Origin: Pseudodesulfovibrio thermohalotolerans
Lineage (GTDB): Bacteria > Desulfobacterota > Desulfovibrionia > Desulfovibrionales > Desulfovibrionaceae
DNA: 64,000 nt
Reading direction: 5' to 3'
NCBI RefSeq assembly: GCF_021353295.2
Contig: NZ_CP120635.1
Location: 2,187,501-2,251,500 of the forward strand
In this document: positions 52,649 through 62,803 of the stretch, in pieces
Layout of the letters: each line of letters starts with the position of its first letter
Numbering within the stretch: position 1 is the first letter of the stretch
The notes under the pieces: generated by a model
Database searches by the model: none
Seen by the model: only the letters and a program-made list of their open reading frames with translations
What the model was told of the DNA's origin: nothing
Made by a program: the position numbers and the translations under genes

Positions 52649-53110
52649 ATGCGCATCGTTCTCTTCGAGCCGGAAATTCCGCCCAATACCGGCAACATCG
52701 CGCGGCTGTGCGCGGCCACGCGGACCCCGCTGCACCTCATCGAACCGCTCGGGTTCTCCGTCGACGACAAGCACCTCAAACGCGCCGGACTGGACTACTG
52801 GCCGCATGTGGACGTGACCATCCACCCGAACTTCAACCACTTTCTTGAAACGGTCGCGCCGCCGAGACTGGTCATGGCCACGACCAAGGGCAGCACCGCC
52901 CACCACCTTTTCGAGTTCCGGGCCGATGACGCCATCGTCCTCGGCCCGGAATCGCGCGGTCTGCCCGCCGAGCTCATGGACGGCCATCCAAAGGTGCGTA
53001 TCCCCATCTGGGGCGAGGTCCGCAGTCTGAACCTGTCCACTGCGACCGGCATCCTGCTCTTCGAAGCCCTGCGCCGCACGGATTCCATCGTGGACACCTT
53101 CCCGGCTTGA
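52649..53110 (+). CDS. trmL: tRNA (cytidine/uridine-34 2'-O)-methyltransferase TrmL
   Basis: 153 residues of the SpoU/TrmH knotted fold. Family motifs are EPEIPPNTGNIARL (motif 1), VLGPESRGLP (motif 2) and RSLNLSTATGILLFE (motif 3). TrmL methylates the wobble base of tRNA-Leu. It begins 3 bases after the mobB-like gene. Confidence 0.93.
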   Translation: MRIVLFEPEIPPNTGNIARLCAATRTPLHLIEPLGFSVDDKHLKRAGLDYWPHVDVTIHPNFNHFLETVAPPRLVMATTKGSTAHHLFEFRADDAIVLGPESRGLPAELMDGHPKVRIPIWGEVRSLNLSTATGILLFEALRRTDSIVDTFPA

Positions 53111-53187
53111 GTTTTTACCCGCCCGGCTGTAGGATTTTCAAAGTTCAAGAATCCCCAAACCCTTTCACCCAGACCAACAGACATTCC

Positions 53188-54204
53188 ATGAAACTACTCG
53201 TTACCGGCGGCTGCGGCTTCATCGGCACCAATTTCATCAGGCTCATGCTCGCCTCCCATCCGGACTGGTCCATCCTCAACCTGGACAAGCTGACCTATGC
53301 GGGCAACCGGCTCAACCTCCTGGATTTGGAGGAAAACGAGCCCCGCTACGAATTCGTGCACGGCGACATCTGCGACCGCGATCTGGTCATGGACCTGCTG
53401 TCCGGCAACAACGTGGACGCGGTAGTCAACTTCGCGGCCGAGTCCCACGTCGACAGGTCCATCAACGACCCGTCGCCCTTCGTGGCCACCAACACGGCCG
53501 GAGCACAGAACCTCATGGAATGCGCCCGGCAGTGTCGCACGGAGCGATTCGTGCATGTATCTACCGACGAGGTCTACGGCACCCTCGGCCCGTCAGGGAA
53601 ATTCACCGAAACCACACCGCTCGCGCCCAACAGCCCGTACTCGGCCAGCAAGGCTGGCGCGGACCTCATGGCCCGGGCCTATTTCGAGACCTACCATTTC
53701 CCGGTGCTCATCACCCGCTGCTCCAACAACTACGGGCCGTACCAATTCCCCGAGAAACTCATCCCTCTCATGTTCCTCAACGCAAAAGCGGACAAGCCGC
53801 TGCCCGTCTACGGCGACGGCCTCAACGTGCGCGACTGGATATATGTGGACGACCACTGCCGAGGCGTGGAGCTGACCCTGACAAAGGGACGCGAGGGACA
53901 GGCGTACAACTTCGGCGGCAACGCCGAGGAAACCAATATTTCCGTTGTCAAAACCCTGCTCTCCATCGTGGGCAAGCCGGAATCGCTGATTACCTACGTC
54001 ACCGACCGGCCGGGACACGACAAACGGTACGCCATGGACTTTTCCCTGGCCCAAGAGGAACTAGGCTTCGCCCCGACCCTGCCCTTTGCCGAGGGGCTGG
54101 CGCGAACCATCGCCTGGTACGAAGCCAACGGGACCTGGCTCGAACAAGTCCAGAGCGGCGAATACCGGAACTTCATGGATACCTGGTACGAGGAGCGCGC
54201 CTGA
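53188..54204 (+). CDS. rfbB: dTDP-glucose 4,6-dehydratase RfbB
   Basis: 338 residues. The short-chain dehydrogenase fold has TGGCGFIGTN (NAD motif) and the catalytic YSASKAGAD (YxxxK) plus STDEVYG. It makes dTDP-4-keto-6-deoxyglucose. An upstream in-frame ATG at 53107 lies inside trmL and is not used. The stop overlaps the next start by one base. Confidence 0.94.
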   Translation: MKLLVTGGCGFIGTNFIRLMLASHPDWSILNLDKLTYAGNRLNLLDLEENEPRYEFVHGDICDRDLVMDLLSGNNVDAVVNFAAESHVDRSINDPSPFVATNTAGAQNLMECARQCRTERFVHVSTDEVYGTLGPSGKFTETTPLAPNSPYSASKAGADLMARAYFETYHFPVLITRCSNNYGPYQFPEKLIPLMFLNAKADKPLPVYGDGLNVRDWIYVDDHCRGVELTLTKGREGQAYNFGGNAEETNISVVKTLLSIVGKPESLITYVTDRPGHDKRYAMDFSLAQEELGFAPTLPFAEGLARTIAWYEANGTWLEQVQSGEYRNFMDTWYEERA

Positions 54205-55079
54205 TGCGCATAGAAGGACTGCGGGTTGCCATCCTGGGCGGTAGGACAGGACTGCTGGGACAGGCGCTGACCAAGGCGTTCGGCCGCGCCGGTGCCATGG
54301 CCTTCCCCCTGTCCCGCAAGGATTGCGACGTCCTCGACCCGTTGTGCGTGGAAAAATGGCTGGACCGGAACGACCCAGACCTGCTCATCAACGCCACGGG
54401 CTATACGCAGGTGGACCTGGCTGAGGACGAGCCCGAAAAGGCGTTCGCCCTCAACGCCACGGCTCCGCCGCTCTTGGCCACCCTGGCCGCGCGGCGGGCC
54501 ATCCCGTTCATCCACTACAGCACGGACTTCGTTTTCAACGGCAGCAAACATTCGCCCTACACCGAATACGATGAGGCCAACTCAACCTCTGTATACGGAA
54601 TCAGCAAGGCGGACGGTGAACGCGGCCTGCTCAAGCTCGGCTACGACCGCACCCTGATAATCAGGATATCCTGGCTCTTCGGGCCGGGCAGGACGAATTT
54701 CGTGAAAAAGATTCTCGGGCTGGCGGACACACGCAGGAATCTGAGTGTGGTCAACGACCAGATCGGTTCCCCCTCCTACACGCCCGATATTGCAGAAAAC
54801 ACCATCCGGCTGGTGGAACGGGACGCTTCGGGCATCTTCCACCTCGCCAACTCCGGGGAAACCTCCTGGCACGGGCTGGCCAACACCGCCGTCAACCTTG
54901 CGAACAAGGACTGCACGGTCTCGCCCGTCCCCACCTCCGCCTATCCCACTAAAGCCGTCCGGCCGTCATACTCAGTGCTCGACCTGGCCAAGTTCACTCG
55001 GACCACGGGCGCCACCCCACGCCGATGGGAAGACGCCCTCAGGCAGTACGTGCTGGAAGATCTCGGCCTTGGGGCCTAG
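54204..55079 (+). CDS. rfbD: dTDP-4-dehydrorhamnose reductase RfbD
   Basis: 291 residues with GGRTGLLGQ as nucleotide site, STDFVFNG and the active site YGISKADGE (YxxxK). It reduces the last intermediate of dTDP-rhamnose synthesis. Neither rfbA nor rfbC is adjacent, so the pathway must be completed elsewhere. Confidence 0.93.
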   Translation: MRIEGLRVAILGGRTGLLGQALTKAFGRAGAMAFPLSRKDCDVLDPLCVEKWLDRNDPDLLINATGYTQVDLAEDEPEKAFALNATAPPLLATLAARRAIPFIHYSTDFVFNGSKHSPYTEYDEANSTSVYGISKADGERGLLKLGYDRTLIIRISWLFGPGRTNFVKKILGLADTRRNLSVVNDQIGSPSYTPDIAENTIRLVERDASGIFHLANSGETSWHGLANTAVNLANKDCTVSPVPTSAYPTKAVRPSYSVLDLAKFTRTTGATPRRWEDALRQYVLEDLGLGA

Positions 55080-55094
55080 CCCGCTTACGATCAC

Positions 55095-57764
55095 CTAGGA
55101 CATCAAATCGCGGACCCGGGCATTGCTCGCCGCCAGCCGCGCGGACAGCAGATTCACCAGAAAACGGTTGATGGCCGTAACCAGCCTGGGAGCACGCGCC
55201 TCGATGGCTTCGAGCCTGCGCAAGGTCAGGCGATAGAGAACGCACTTTTCGGCGGCTCGAATGGTCGCCGACCTCGGGGACAGGGTATAAATGCCCATTT
55301 CGCCGAACACCGCACCCGGCCCCACTTTTTTCAACCGGACAATGCGTCCGTCGGCCAGTTCCAGTTCCACATCCAGCCTGCCGGATTCCACGAAATACAT
55401 GGCGTCCGAACCGTCACCCTGACGAAAGACCGTCTCGCCCGCCCGCACCACATCGCGCTGGAGAGCCTTCATGAGCGCCGGTATATACCGGGTCTCCGGG
55501 AAGATGGGTACCAACAGTTCGGGCAGGGTCCTGCGCCTCATCTCCAGCATCCCTTCGGCGTCGAGCACGCAATTCTCGCACCACTCCAGGGCATAATCCA
55601 GGTTGAAGAAAATTCTGAACTGGCCGTCCTCATCGCCCGCATAGCCCAGGGAGACGAGGTGGGTCTCCAATTCCAACGGCGCGCTGGTGATGACCACCTG
55701 CACGCCGCCCTCTTCGGCCAGCCTATGCAGCTTGGCGAAACCGAGCCCGGAAGTCGAAGCAAAACCGTCCACCTGCCGGAAATCAAGAACCAAATAGTCC
55801 AGGGAAAGCCGATTTCGTTCCTCCAGCCTCGCGCGCACCGCCTTGAGAAGCCGCTCCATGGACCCGAGAAAGAGGAAACCCTGAACGCGCATAATATGAA
55901 TGTGGTCGCCATATTCCTTGAGAATCCGCTGTTGCGCCGAGGCCCTGTCCACGTTGCTGGAGTGTTGGGAACCCGAAAGCTGGTTGCGCACCACGCCGCC
56001 GCGGCCCGCGCGGCTCACCGTGACCATCAGGGCCAGGACCACGCCGAAGCCGATACCTTCGAGCAGGCCGAGAAGGATGGTGGCCGCGAAGGTCAGCCGG
56101 AGCAACCACAGATCGGCCCGGCCGGTGAAGGAAGAGCGGGTTCGGAATCCCCAGTCGCGAATGAGATCAAGCCCGGCGTACACGAGCAGCCCCTCGGGCA
56201 CGAACCGGGGAATCATGGGCAGCACCACGTCCGCGTAGAACAATCCCACGCCGCAGACCAAACCGGCCACGATCCCGGCCAGCGGCCCCCGGCCTCCGGC
56301 GGCATAGCTGCCAGCGCTCCTGCCGTAGGAGAGGGACACGGGCATCCCGCAACACAGCCCGGAAACCATATTCGTCACACCGAGGGCGGCGTATTCGCGG
56401 TTCAGATCACTCTCTTTCCCGCGCATAATTTCTAGCCGGGTGATCCGGTACATGACCGTGAGCACGGCCAGAACAACCATGGCGCCGATGTAAAGTGAAT
56501 GGGACTTGATTACCGCCCACTGGATGTCGCTGAAAAGCAGTGGGGAGCGCAGCACCTCCACCAGATGAACCAGGAGCGAGCCTTCCGGAAACGGCACAGG
56601 CGCGGCCAGGTCCTTGAGGGTCGAATCTGTCGCCCAGACACCCACTCCGTTTCCGGCCCCCACGGCGGCAAGAATCAGAGCCAGCAGGAACAGGGAATTC
56701 TTGGTCCTGAACATGGCGAAAAACAGGAACAGGCCAAAGATCACACTCGGCCCCATGGTATTGAGGTCCTGATTCAGATCGAAATTGCTGGCCAGAGAGA
56801 GGCCCAGACTATAGACGTTGCTCCAGTCGGGATTCAGGCAGCCCATCCAGGCGAACGCCCCGACAAGCACGAACACGCCCACGCCGCCAATGGCTCCGCC
56901 GACGATTTGCAGGGGAATGAAGCGAATGAACTCGCCGAGCCTGAACCGTGCCAGCAAAAGCAAACTCAGTCCTGTCAGCAAAGCCGCCACGCTGATGCCC
57001 GCCAGGATGGTCGGCAGGATGAGTTCCGGGGCGAAGGTTTCGGACATATGGCGATACATGCCCCCGATGAACAGAAAAAGCACGGCGGTCAGGACCGTTT
57101 CCGGGCCGACCAGGGCAAAGGGAATGCGGGAGAGGAAAGAAAAACAGATGGAGCCGACGATGACGCCGGTAAGCGCGGTGCCGAGCAGAAACGGCAGATA
57201 TTGGTGCATCCCGCCCTGGGAGGCGGCCAGCAAGGACAGGGAATAGACGAAAAACAGCGACAGCAGGCCGGAAACGATGCCCGCGTAAAGGTTGAGCGCC
57301 TTGCCACCACGGAGCAGCCGCCAGCGGTCGGGATCCGAGGCGTTCTCAAGGTCCGCCGCGCCTTCATCACCCTTGAAGTCCGCGTCCCACACTTCCGGTC
57401 CGCCCGGCTCGGCAAGATCGCTGACGTCGATCTCGCTCTCGTCCACCTCGGGCACGGCCTCGATACTATCCAGCAGCGCGCCGCAACTGGAGCACTTCAG
57501 CCCGCTGCCCTGCGCCTGGGCATGGCCACAGGCTGTGCAAATGACGTCTTCCGCTCTCTCCGGCTCAACCGCCATCCCATCGTCGAGATTGATGGGCTGC
57601 AAAGGCTCGTCGTCCTCAGCGGCCCTGGAGGGCGCTTTCTCCGGAACACGGTCGCCCGCCACGGCTACACCCTGGCCGCAACCAGGGCACCTGGCTCTCT
57701 TCCCAATCAACTCATCCGGGACAATTCGCTCATAACCGCACGAATCACATTTGAAAATAGCCAC
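55095..57764 (-). CDS. SulP-family anion transporter with N-terminal zinc ribbons and C-terminal STAS and cyclic-nucleotide domains
   Basis: 889 residues. Residues 1-30 form a zinc ribbon (C6, C9, C26, C29) of the MJ0042 kind; a second CTACGH...CSSC ribbon follows near residues 75-95. A SulP membrane domain (about 150-560) carries several helices and LLTGLSLLLLARFRLG. A STAS domain (about 600-720) and a cyclic-nucleotide-binding domain (about 755-850; GDGSDAMYFVESGRLDVEL and FGEMGIY) close the protein. Sulfate is a likely substrate but is not proven. The gene converges with rfbD. Confidence 0.88.
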   Translation of the reverse strand: MAIFKCDSCGYERIVPDELIGKRARCPGCGQGVAVAGDRVPEKAPSRAAEDDEPLQPINLDDGMAVEPERAEDVICTACGHAQAQGSGLKCSSCGALLDSIEAVPEVDESEIDVSDLAEPGGPEVWDADFKGDEGAADLENASDPDRWRLLRGGKALNLYAGIVSGLLSLFFVYSLSLLAASQGGMHQYLPFLLGTALTGVIVGSICFSFLSRIPFALVGPETVLTAVLFLFIGGMYRHMSETFAPELILPTILAGISVAALLTGLSLLLLARFRLGEFIRFIPLQIVGGAIGGVGVFVLVGAFAWMGCLNPDWSNVYSLGLSLASNFDLNQDLNTMGPSVIFGLFLFFAMFRTKNSLFLLALILAAVGAGNGVGVWATDSTLKDLAAPVPFPEGSLLVHLVEVLRSPLLFSDIQWAVIKSHSLYIGAMVVLAVLTVMYRITRLEIMRGKESDLNREYAALGVTNMVSGLCCGMPVSLSYGRSAGSYAAGGRGPLAGIVAGLVCGVGLFYADVVLPMIPRFVPEGLLVYAGLDLIRDWGFRTRSSFTGRADLWLLRLTFAATILLGLLEGIGFGVVLALMVTVSRAGRGGVVRNQLSGSQHSSNVDRASAQQRILKEYGDHIHIMRVQGFLFLGSMERLLKAVRARLEERNRLSLDYLVLDFRQVDGFASTSGLGFAKLHRLAEEGGVQVVITSAPLELETHLVSLGYAGDEDGQFRIFFNLDYALEWCENCVLDAEGMLEMRRRTLPELLVPIFPETRYIPALMKALQRDVVRAGETVFRQGDGSDAMYFVESGRLDVELELADGRIVRLKKVGPGAVFGEMGIYTLSPRSATIRAAEKCVLYRLTLRRLEAIEARAPRLVTAINRFLVNLLSARLAASNARVRDLMS

Positions 57765-58039
57765 AGGTTACCGCCGGGTACAAGAGGTGCATCCATAAAC
57801 CGGGGATAGACGAAACCGGTCGACATATTGTTTCACGCTTCTAGCTACATACGTCAACCCACGGCCTCACGCAAGCCGACCCGCCAATTGAATGCCCGTG
57901 CTTTTTTCAAAAAAACATACGTTCAGGGTCTAAAGTTCCCGATCTATGGGCCGATGCAATAAATGCGAGTGAGGCGAATTGTGTACACGGATCGTACCAG
58001 CCTCTTCGGACGAGAAACCGAATCCCATGGAAGGGAGAC

Positions 58040-58942
58040 ATGCGCAAGCATACCGTTTCCATAATCGTTTCCGACTTGGAAACCCACCCCGCCCTGCCGC
58101 GCCTGTTGCAGTCCATCTCCAGGCAGTCCGACGGGCTCGACCGTACCGAAATCGTGATTGCGGGAAACGGCGGGCACGCCTCTTCCGACCTCGGCATATG
58201 GCGGGCCATCACGGGACTCGAAGCCATTCGCCTGGAAGAATTCGATGCCGACGTCACCCCTGCACGGGCCCGCAATCAGGCCGCTTCCAGGGCTCTCGGC
58301 GACCGGCTCATGTTCGTGAGACCCGATTACCGCCTCGACCCGAAATACCTGACCACTGCCGATGCGGTCTTCGAGGATCATCCCGAAACCGGAATCATGT
58401 ATGCCGACTACATCCGGCTCGCCCCCGCCAAAAACCGCAGTCTCGGACCATCCATGGTCCAACTCCCTTCATACCGTGACGGCCTGCTCCAGGTCCGGGG
58501 CTTCCTCGGTCCTGGCGTGCTCATCACTCGCGAGGCATTCGACCGGACCGGCGGATTCCGGGACAACACCTTTTATCGGGACTGGGACCTCTGGGTCCAG
58601 GCGGCCCTGTCGGGCACCCGCTTCCATCACGTCGCGTACCCCCTGGCCTCCTGCGAGCATCACAAGGCGTCCTTCAAAGAACGTGCGGAAGACGGCCGGT
58701 GCAAGGCTATCCTGGTCATCAACAACCAGCAGTTTTTCCATGAACACACCGTGCGATGGGCACTGGCCTATCTGCGCGGCGACGCCTGGGCGGCAGCCTT
58801 CGGATTCATGTCCATTCCCGGCCCCCTGGACGTCACCCACATGCTTCACGACCACGCCATGCGCGCCATGGGCACCGATGCGCTGGCCGATGAAGCCATC
58901 CGCCGATTCCGCCACGCGGCCATCAACTCCGGTCCATTCTGA
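58040..58942 (+). CDS. Family 2 glycosyltransferase
   Basis: 300 residues starting with the GT-A fold: TVSIIVSDLETHPALPRLL, then MYADYIRL in the DxD-like position, and GVLITREAFDRTGGF and FYRDWDLWVQAAL as the acceptor-binding ED region. Substrate unknown. The 275-base region before it shows only a T-rich/A-rich short repeat near 57910. Confidence 0.82.
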   Translation: MRKHTVSIIVSDLETHPALPRLLQSISRQSDGLDRTEIVIAGNGGHASSDLGIWRAITGLEAIRLEEFDADVTPARARNQAASRALGDRLMFVRPDYRLDPKYLTTADAVFEDHPETGIMYADYIRLAPAKNRSLGPSMVQLPSYRDGLLQVRGFLGPGVLITREAFDRTGGFRDNTFYRDWDLWVQAALSGTRFHHVAYPLASCEHHKASFKERAEDGRCKAILVINNQQFFHEHTVRWALAYLRGDAWAAAFGFMSIPGPLDVTHMLHDHAMRAMGTDALADEAIRRFRHAAINSGPF

Positions 58943-59040
58943 ACAAAGCGCAAAAGGACGCCGCAACCGAAAAGCCTTTGCGCGACATCAATGCATGAAG
59001 CCGGAAAACCCGGCAGTCAGGACGAAATAATCCGATGGAA

Positions 59041-59337
59041 TCACCGGCGACGGGAGGCAAAGCGCCGGTATATGCGGCGAAGGATCAACGCCGCGTAACC
59101 GAGAAGGCCGGTCAGCAGAAGGATTGCGCCGATGGGGAGCGCGGGACCGAACTCGCGGAGAACACCGTCCTCATCGACGGTGACGAAATAATTGCCCAAA
59201 GCGAGCAGAACCAACGCCGCAGCGAGAAGAGCCGCGACCACGGCCCAGGCAACGCGTCCCTCGGCCGATTTATTGAAAGCCTGAAAAAGCGACCATCCGA
59301 TCAGGCCGACAACCGCCAGAAACAAAAACACATTCAT
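59041..59337 (-). CDS. Small membrane protein of unknown function
   Basis: 98 residues from the ATG at 59337 (CGGAG six bases upstream), with two to three membrane helices and a basic C-terminus (RRIYRRFASRRR). No family recognised. It precedes or follows no obvious partner; the aminotransferase gene upstream is separated by a strong hairpin. Confidence 0.6.
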   Translation of the reverse strand: MNVFLFLAVVGLIGWSLFQAFNKSAEGRVAWAVVAALLAAALVLLALGNYFVTVDEDGVLREFGPALPIGAILLLTGLLGYAALILRRIYRRFASRRR

Positions 59338-59358
59338 TTGCAACTCCGGTCATGACGC

Positions 59359-59408
59359 CGGGGCCGCCGGGACCGCCGCCCGGGTCAACCCCGGGCATGG
59401 CGGCCCCG
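59359..59408 (-). terminator. GC-rich hairpin after the aminotransferase gene
   Basis: CGGGGCCGCC (59359-59368) pairs with GGCGGCCCCG (59399-59408), enclosing an inner GCCCGGG/CCCGGGC hairpin. There is no T-run, so it may be a stabilising or rho-assisted structure. Confidence 0.5.
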
Positions 59409-59422
59409 AACACGGTCCGTCC

Positions 59423-60364
59423 CTAAAGAGGGATGCCGGTCTCGACCAGGTCCTGCCGCAGCAGTTCCCTGATGCGCCTGGCGACCGGGCCGGGCTTGAC
59501 GTCGTGGATGGGCTTGCCGTTGAAGCGGACCACGGGAATGGCGTCCCCGGTGGTGCCCACGATAAGAACTTCGCGGGCGAGGAGGATTTCCTCCTCGCTG
59601 ATGCCGCGAAAAATAATGGGGACCTCACCCTTGATGAGGTCCACAGCTCGCATGAGAGTGGTTCCGGCCAGGGCGTTGGTGAACTCGGGAATGACCAGAC
59701 GGCCGTTCTCGTCCACGATGCAGACGTTCTCCGTGGCCCCTTCGGCAAGCAGGCCGTTGTGGTCGAAACAGAACGGGAAGTCGTAGCCCTTCTCTTCGGC
59801 CTCGTGCTTCATGAGCACGTTGGGCAGATAGTCGATGGACTTGATGGTCGCGAGATACGGTTGCTTGGCCGGAATAGAGGTCTTGAAGGCGGTGACGCCC
59901 TTCTCGTAGACCGACTCCGGTTTTTGGTGCAGGTCGTAGGCCACGACGTAGAGGCTCGCCTCGGGGCATTCGGACGGGTAGATGCCGAAACCGCCCGGCC
60001 CGCGCCCGATGAGCACGCGGACCATGCCGTCTTCCCGTCCGCCCGCCCTGGCAACGTCCAGAATGATCTGCCGGATGTCGTCCCAGGGACACGGCGGGGC
60101 CATGTAGATGGCCTGGCAGGAACGTTCCATGCGGGCCATGTGCGGCTCAAGCTGATACAGTTTGCGGCCCACGAACTTCATGGTCTCGAAGATACCGTCC
60201 CCGCGATGGACCAGATGGTCGTCCCAGGGCATGAGCATGAGCTTCGGGTCCGTGCAGATCATGCCCACACGGTGCTCGTAAAACGCCTGAATCTCGCTCG
60301 CGCCGGGCCGCTCGACGGCCAGCATGGCCTCCAGATACGCCTTGGAATCCGCTACATTGGCCAC
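59423..60364 (-). CDS. Class IV aminotransferase (branched-chain or D-amino-acid type)
   Basis: 313 residues from the GTG at 60364, six bases after AAGGAG. The PLP-lysine site is TIKSIDYLPNVLMK, and the late EGATENVCIVDENG and GTTGDAIPVVRFNGK motifs match IlvE/DAAT-type enzymes. IlvE would transfer amino groups to branched-chain keto acids. Substrate specificity cannot be read from the sequence. Confidence 0.86.
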   Translation of the reverse strand: MANVADSKAYLEAMLAVERPGASEIQAFYEHRVGMICTDPKLMLMPWDDHLVHRGDGIFETMKFVGRKLYQLEPHMARMERSCQAIYMAPPCPWDDIRQIILDVARAGGREDGMVRVLIGRGPGGFGIYPSECPEASLYVVAYDLHQKPESVYEKGVTAFKTSIPAKQPYLATIKSIDYLPNVLMKHEAEEKGYDFPFCFDHNGLLAEGATENVCIVDENGRLVIPEFTNALAGTTLMRAVDLIKGEVPIIFRGISEEEILLAREVLIVGTTGDAIPVVRFNGKPIHDVKPGPVARRIRELLRQDLVETGIPL

Positions 60365-60374
60365 GATGAACTCC

Positions 60375-61400
<1,026 letters not shown>

Positions 61401-61418
61401 CTTCCTTACTCCCAAGAA

Positions 61419-62291
61419 CTATATATTGAGATTTTTTCCGATTTCCAAAACAGCCTCGGCGCGGTTGAGCGTGTACAGATGCACGCCCGGCGCGCCTCCT
61501 TCCAGAAGCTCGCGCGCCTGTTTGGTCGCGTAGTCGATGCCGAGCTTGTACACGGCATCGTCACCGCCCTCCTCATGCGCCTTTTCCAAGGCGCTCAGGA
61601 ACTTGCCCGGTATGGCGGCGCCACACAGGCCCAGGATGAACTTGGCGGATTTCAGGCTCATGATCGGCAGGATGCCGGGAATGACCGGCACATCCGAACC
61701 CATCAACCGAAGCCGCTCCACGTAGTCGAAATACATACGGTTGTCGAAGAACAACTGCGTCACCAAAAATTCCGCGCCCTTGCGGACCTTCAGATGCACC
61801 ATTTCCAGATCGGACTTGATGGACGGAGACTCGCAGTGAGGCTCGGGATAGGCCGCGCCGCCCACGCATAAACCGGGATACCGCCCGGAGATGTACTCGA
61901 TAAGGTCCGATGCGTGCCGGAACTCCTGGGCATCGAAATCGAAATTTACCACGCCGCGAGGCGGATCGCCGCGCAGGGCCAGGACGTTGTCGATATCGGC
62001 CTTGACCAGGCCTTCGAGAAACCCGTCCAATTTTTCAGCCGAGGCCCCGACGCTGGTCAGGTGGGTGATGGGTTCGATGCCGTGGTCCCGTTTCATCCGG
62101 GTGGCGATCTCCAGGGTATTGTCCTGCGTTCCGCCGCCCGCACCGTAGGTCACGGACGCGAACAGGGGATCAAGGACCTTGAGTTTGTCGACCACCTCGA
62201 AAAAGACGGGCCATGCTTCCCGCTCTTTGGGCGGAAAGAACTCCATGGAGATGAACGGGGACTTCCCATCGATCAGATCACAAACGCGCAA
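61419..62291 (-). CDS. metF: Methylenetetrahydrofolate reductase
   Basis: 290 residues from a TTG behind AAGGAG. The family features are SMEFFPPKE, FASVTYGAGGG, ALRGDPPRG, QLFFD and VIPGILPI. It reduces methylene-THF to methyl-THF for methionine synthesis and, in anaerobes, for the methyl branch of one-carbon metabolism. It is upstream of asd in one operon. Confidence 0.96.
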   Translation of the reverse strand: MRVCDLIDGKSPFISMEFFPPKEREAWPVFFEVVDKLKVLDPLFASVTYGAGGGTQDNTLEIATRMKRDHGIEPITHLTSVGASAEKLDGFLEGLVKADIDNVLALRGDPPRGVVNFDFDAQEFRHASDLIEYISGRYPGLCVGGAAYPEPHCESPSIKSDLEMVHLKVRKGAEFLVTQLFFDNRMYFDYVERLRLMGSDVPVIPGILPIMSLKSAKFILGLCGAAIPGKFLSALEKAHEEGGDDAVYKLGIDYATKQARELLEGGAPGVHLYTLNRAEAVLEIGKNLNI

Positions 62292-62413
62292 AGCTTACTC
62301 CTTCAACAATCGCTTCAAGTACGGCCCATGGGGGGCAAGTGAAATCATATACTCCTTCTCGGCCCAACCTTCAATGGGAAATGGCGCGGGGCGCGGCGGG
62401 AAGGCGATCCGAA

Positions 62414-62803
62414 TCAGGAATGGAGCGCTTCGACGATGACGGTGTCGGCGGGCAGGAAATCGAGTTGGAGCGGTCCGGAGGGATCGACCCAGGCCATGAG
62501 CTGATTTTCAAGACCCTTCAACCCACCGGAATATTGGCGAATATGAAAGAAATGCAGATGCACGGAGAATTCGTCGTACTCATGCCGCAGGTCGCGCCAG
62601 TACTCGAATTCAAGGGGGGTTACGTCCAACTCCTCGCGGAACTCGCGGACGAGCGCCTGCTCGCGGGTTTCGCCCGGCTCCACCTTTCCGCCGGGGAACT
62701 CCCACCACCCGGCCATGGGACCGCCGTCAGGCCGCCGCACGGCCAGATACTCGCCGCCGCGCCAGACAATGCCGGCCACCACCTCAAGAACGGGTTTGGT
62801 CAT
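62414..62803 (-). CDS. Nudix hydrolase (MutT-like)
   Basis: 129 residues from the ATG at 62803. The Nudix box starts GGKVEPGETREQALVREF and continues REEL, matching Gx5Ex7REUxEExGU. The likely role is hydrolysis of oxidised or damaged nucleotides. The start overlaps the end of the ABC-F gene by four bases. Confidence 0.9.
   Translation of the reverse strand: MTKPVLEVVAGIVWRGGEYLAVRRPDGGPMAGWWEFPGGKVEPGETREQALVREFREELDVTPLEFEYWRDLRHEYDEFSVHLHFFHIRQYSGGLKGLENQLMAWVDPSGPLQLDFLPADTVIVEALHS

Noticed and set aside
58943..59040. Inverted repeat GCGCAAAAGG/CCTTTGCGC after the glycosyltransferase gene
   Set aside because: The stem has a bulge and no T-run on the plus strand, so a terminator call is not supported.
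62292..62413. SAM or other riboswitch upstream of metF or nearby
   Set aside because: The interval lies downstream of the Nudix gene and holds no conserved riboswitch core that I can recognise.
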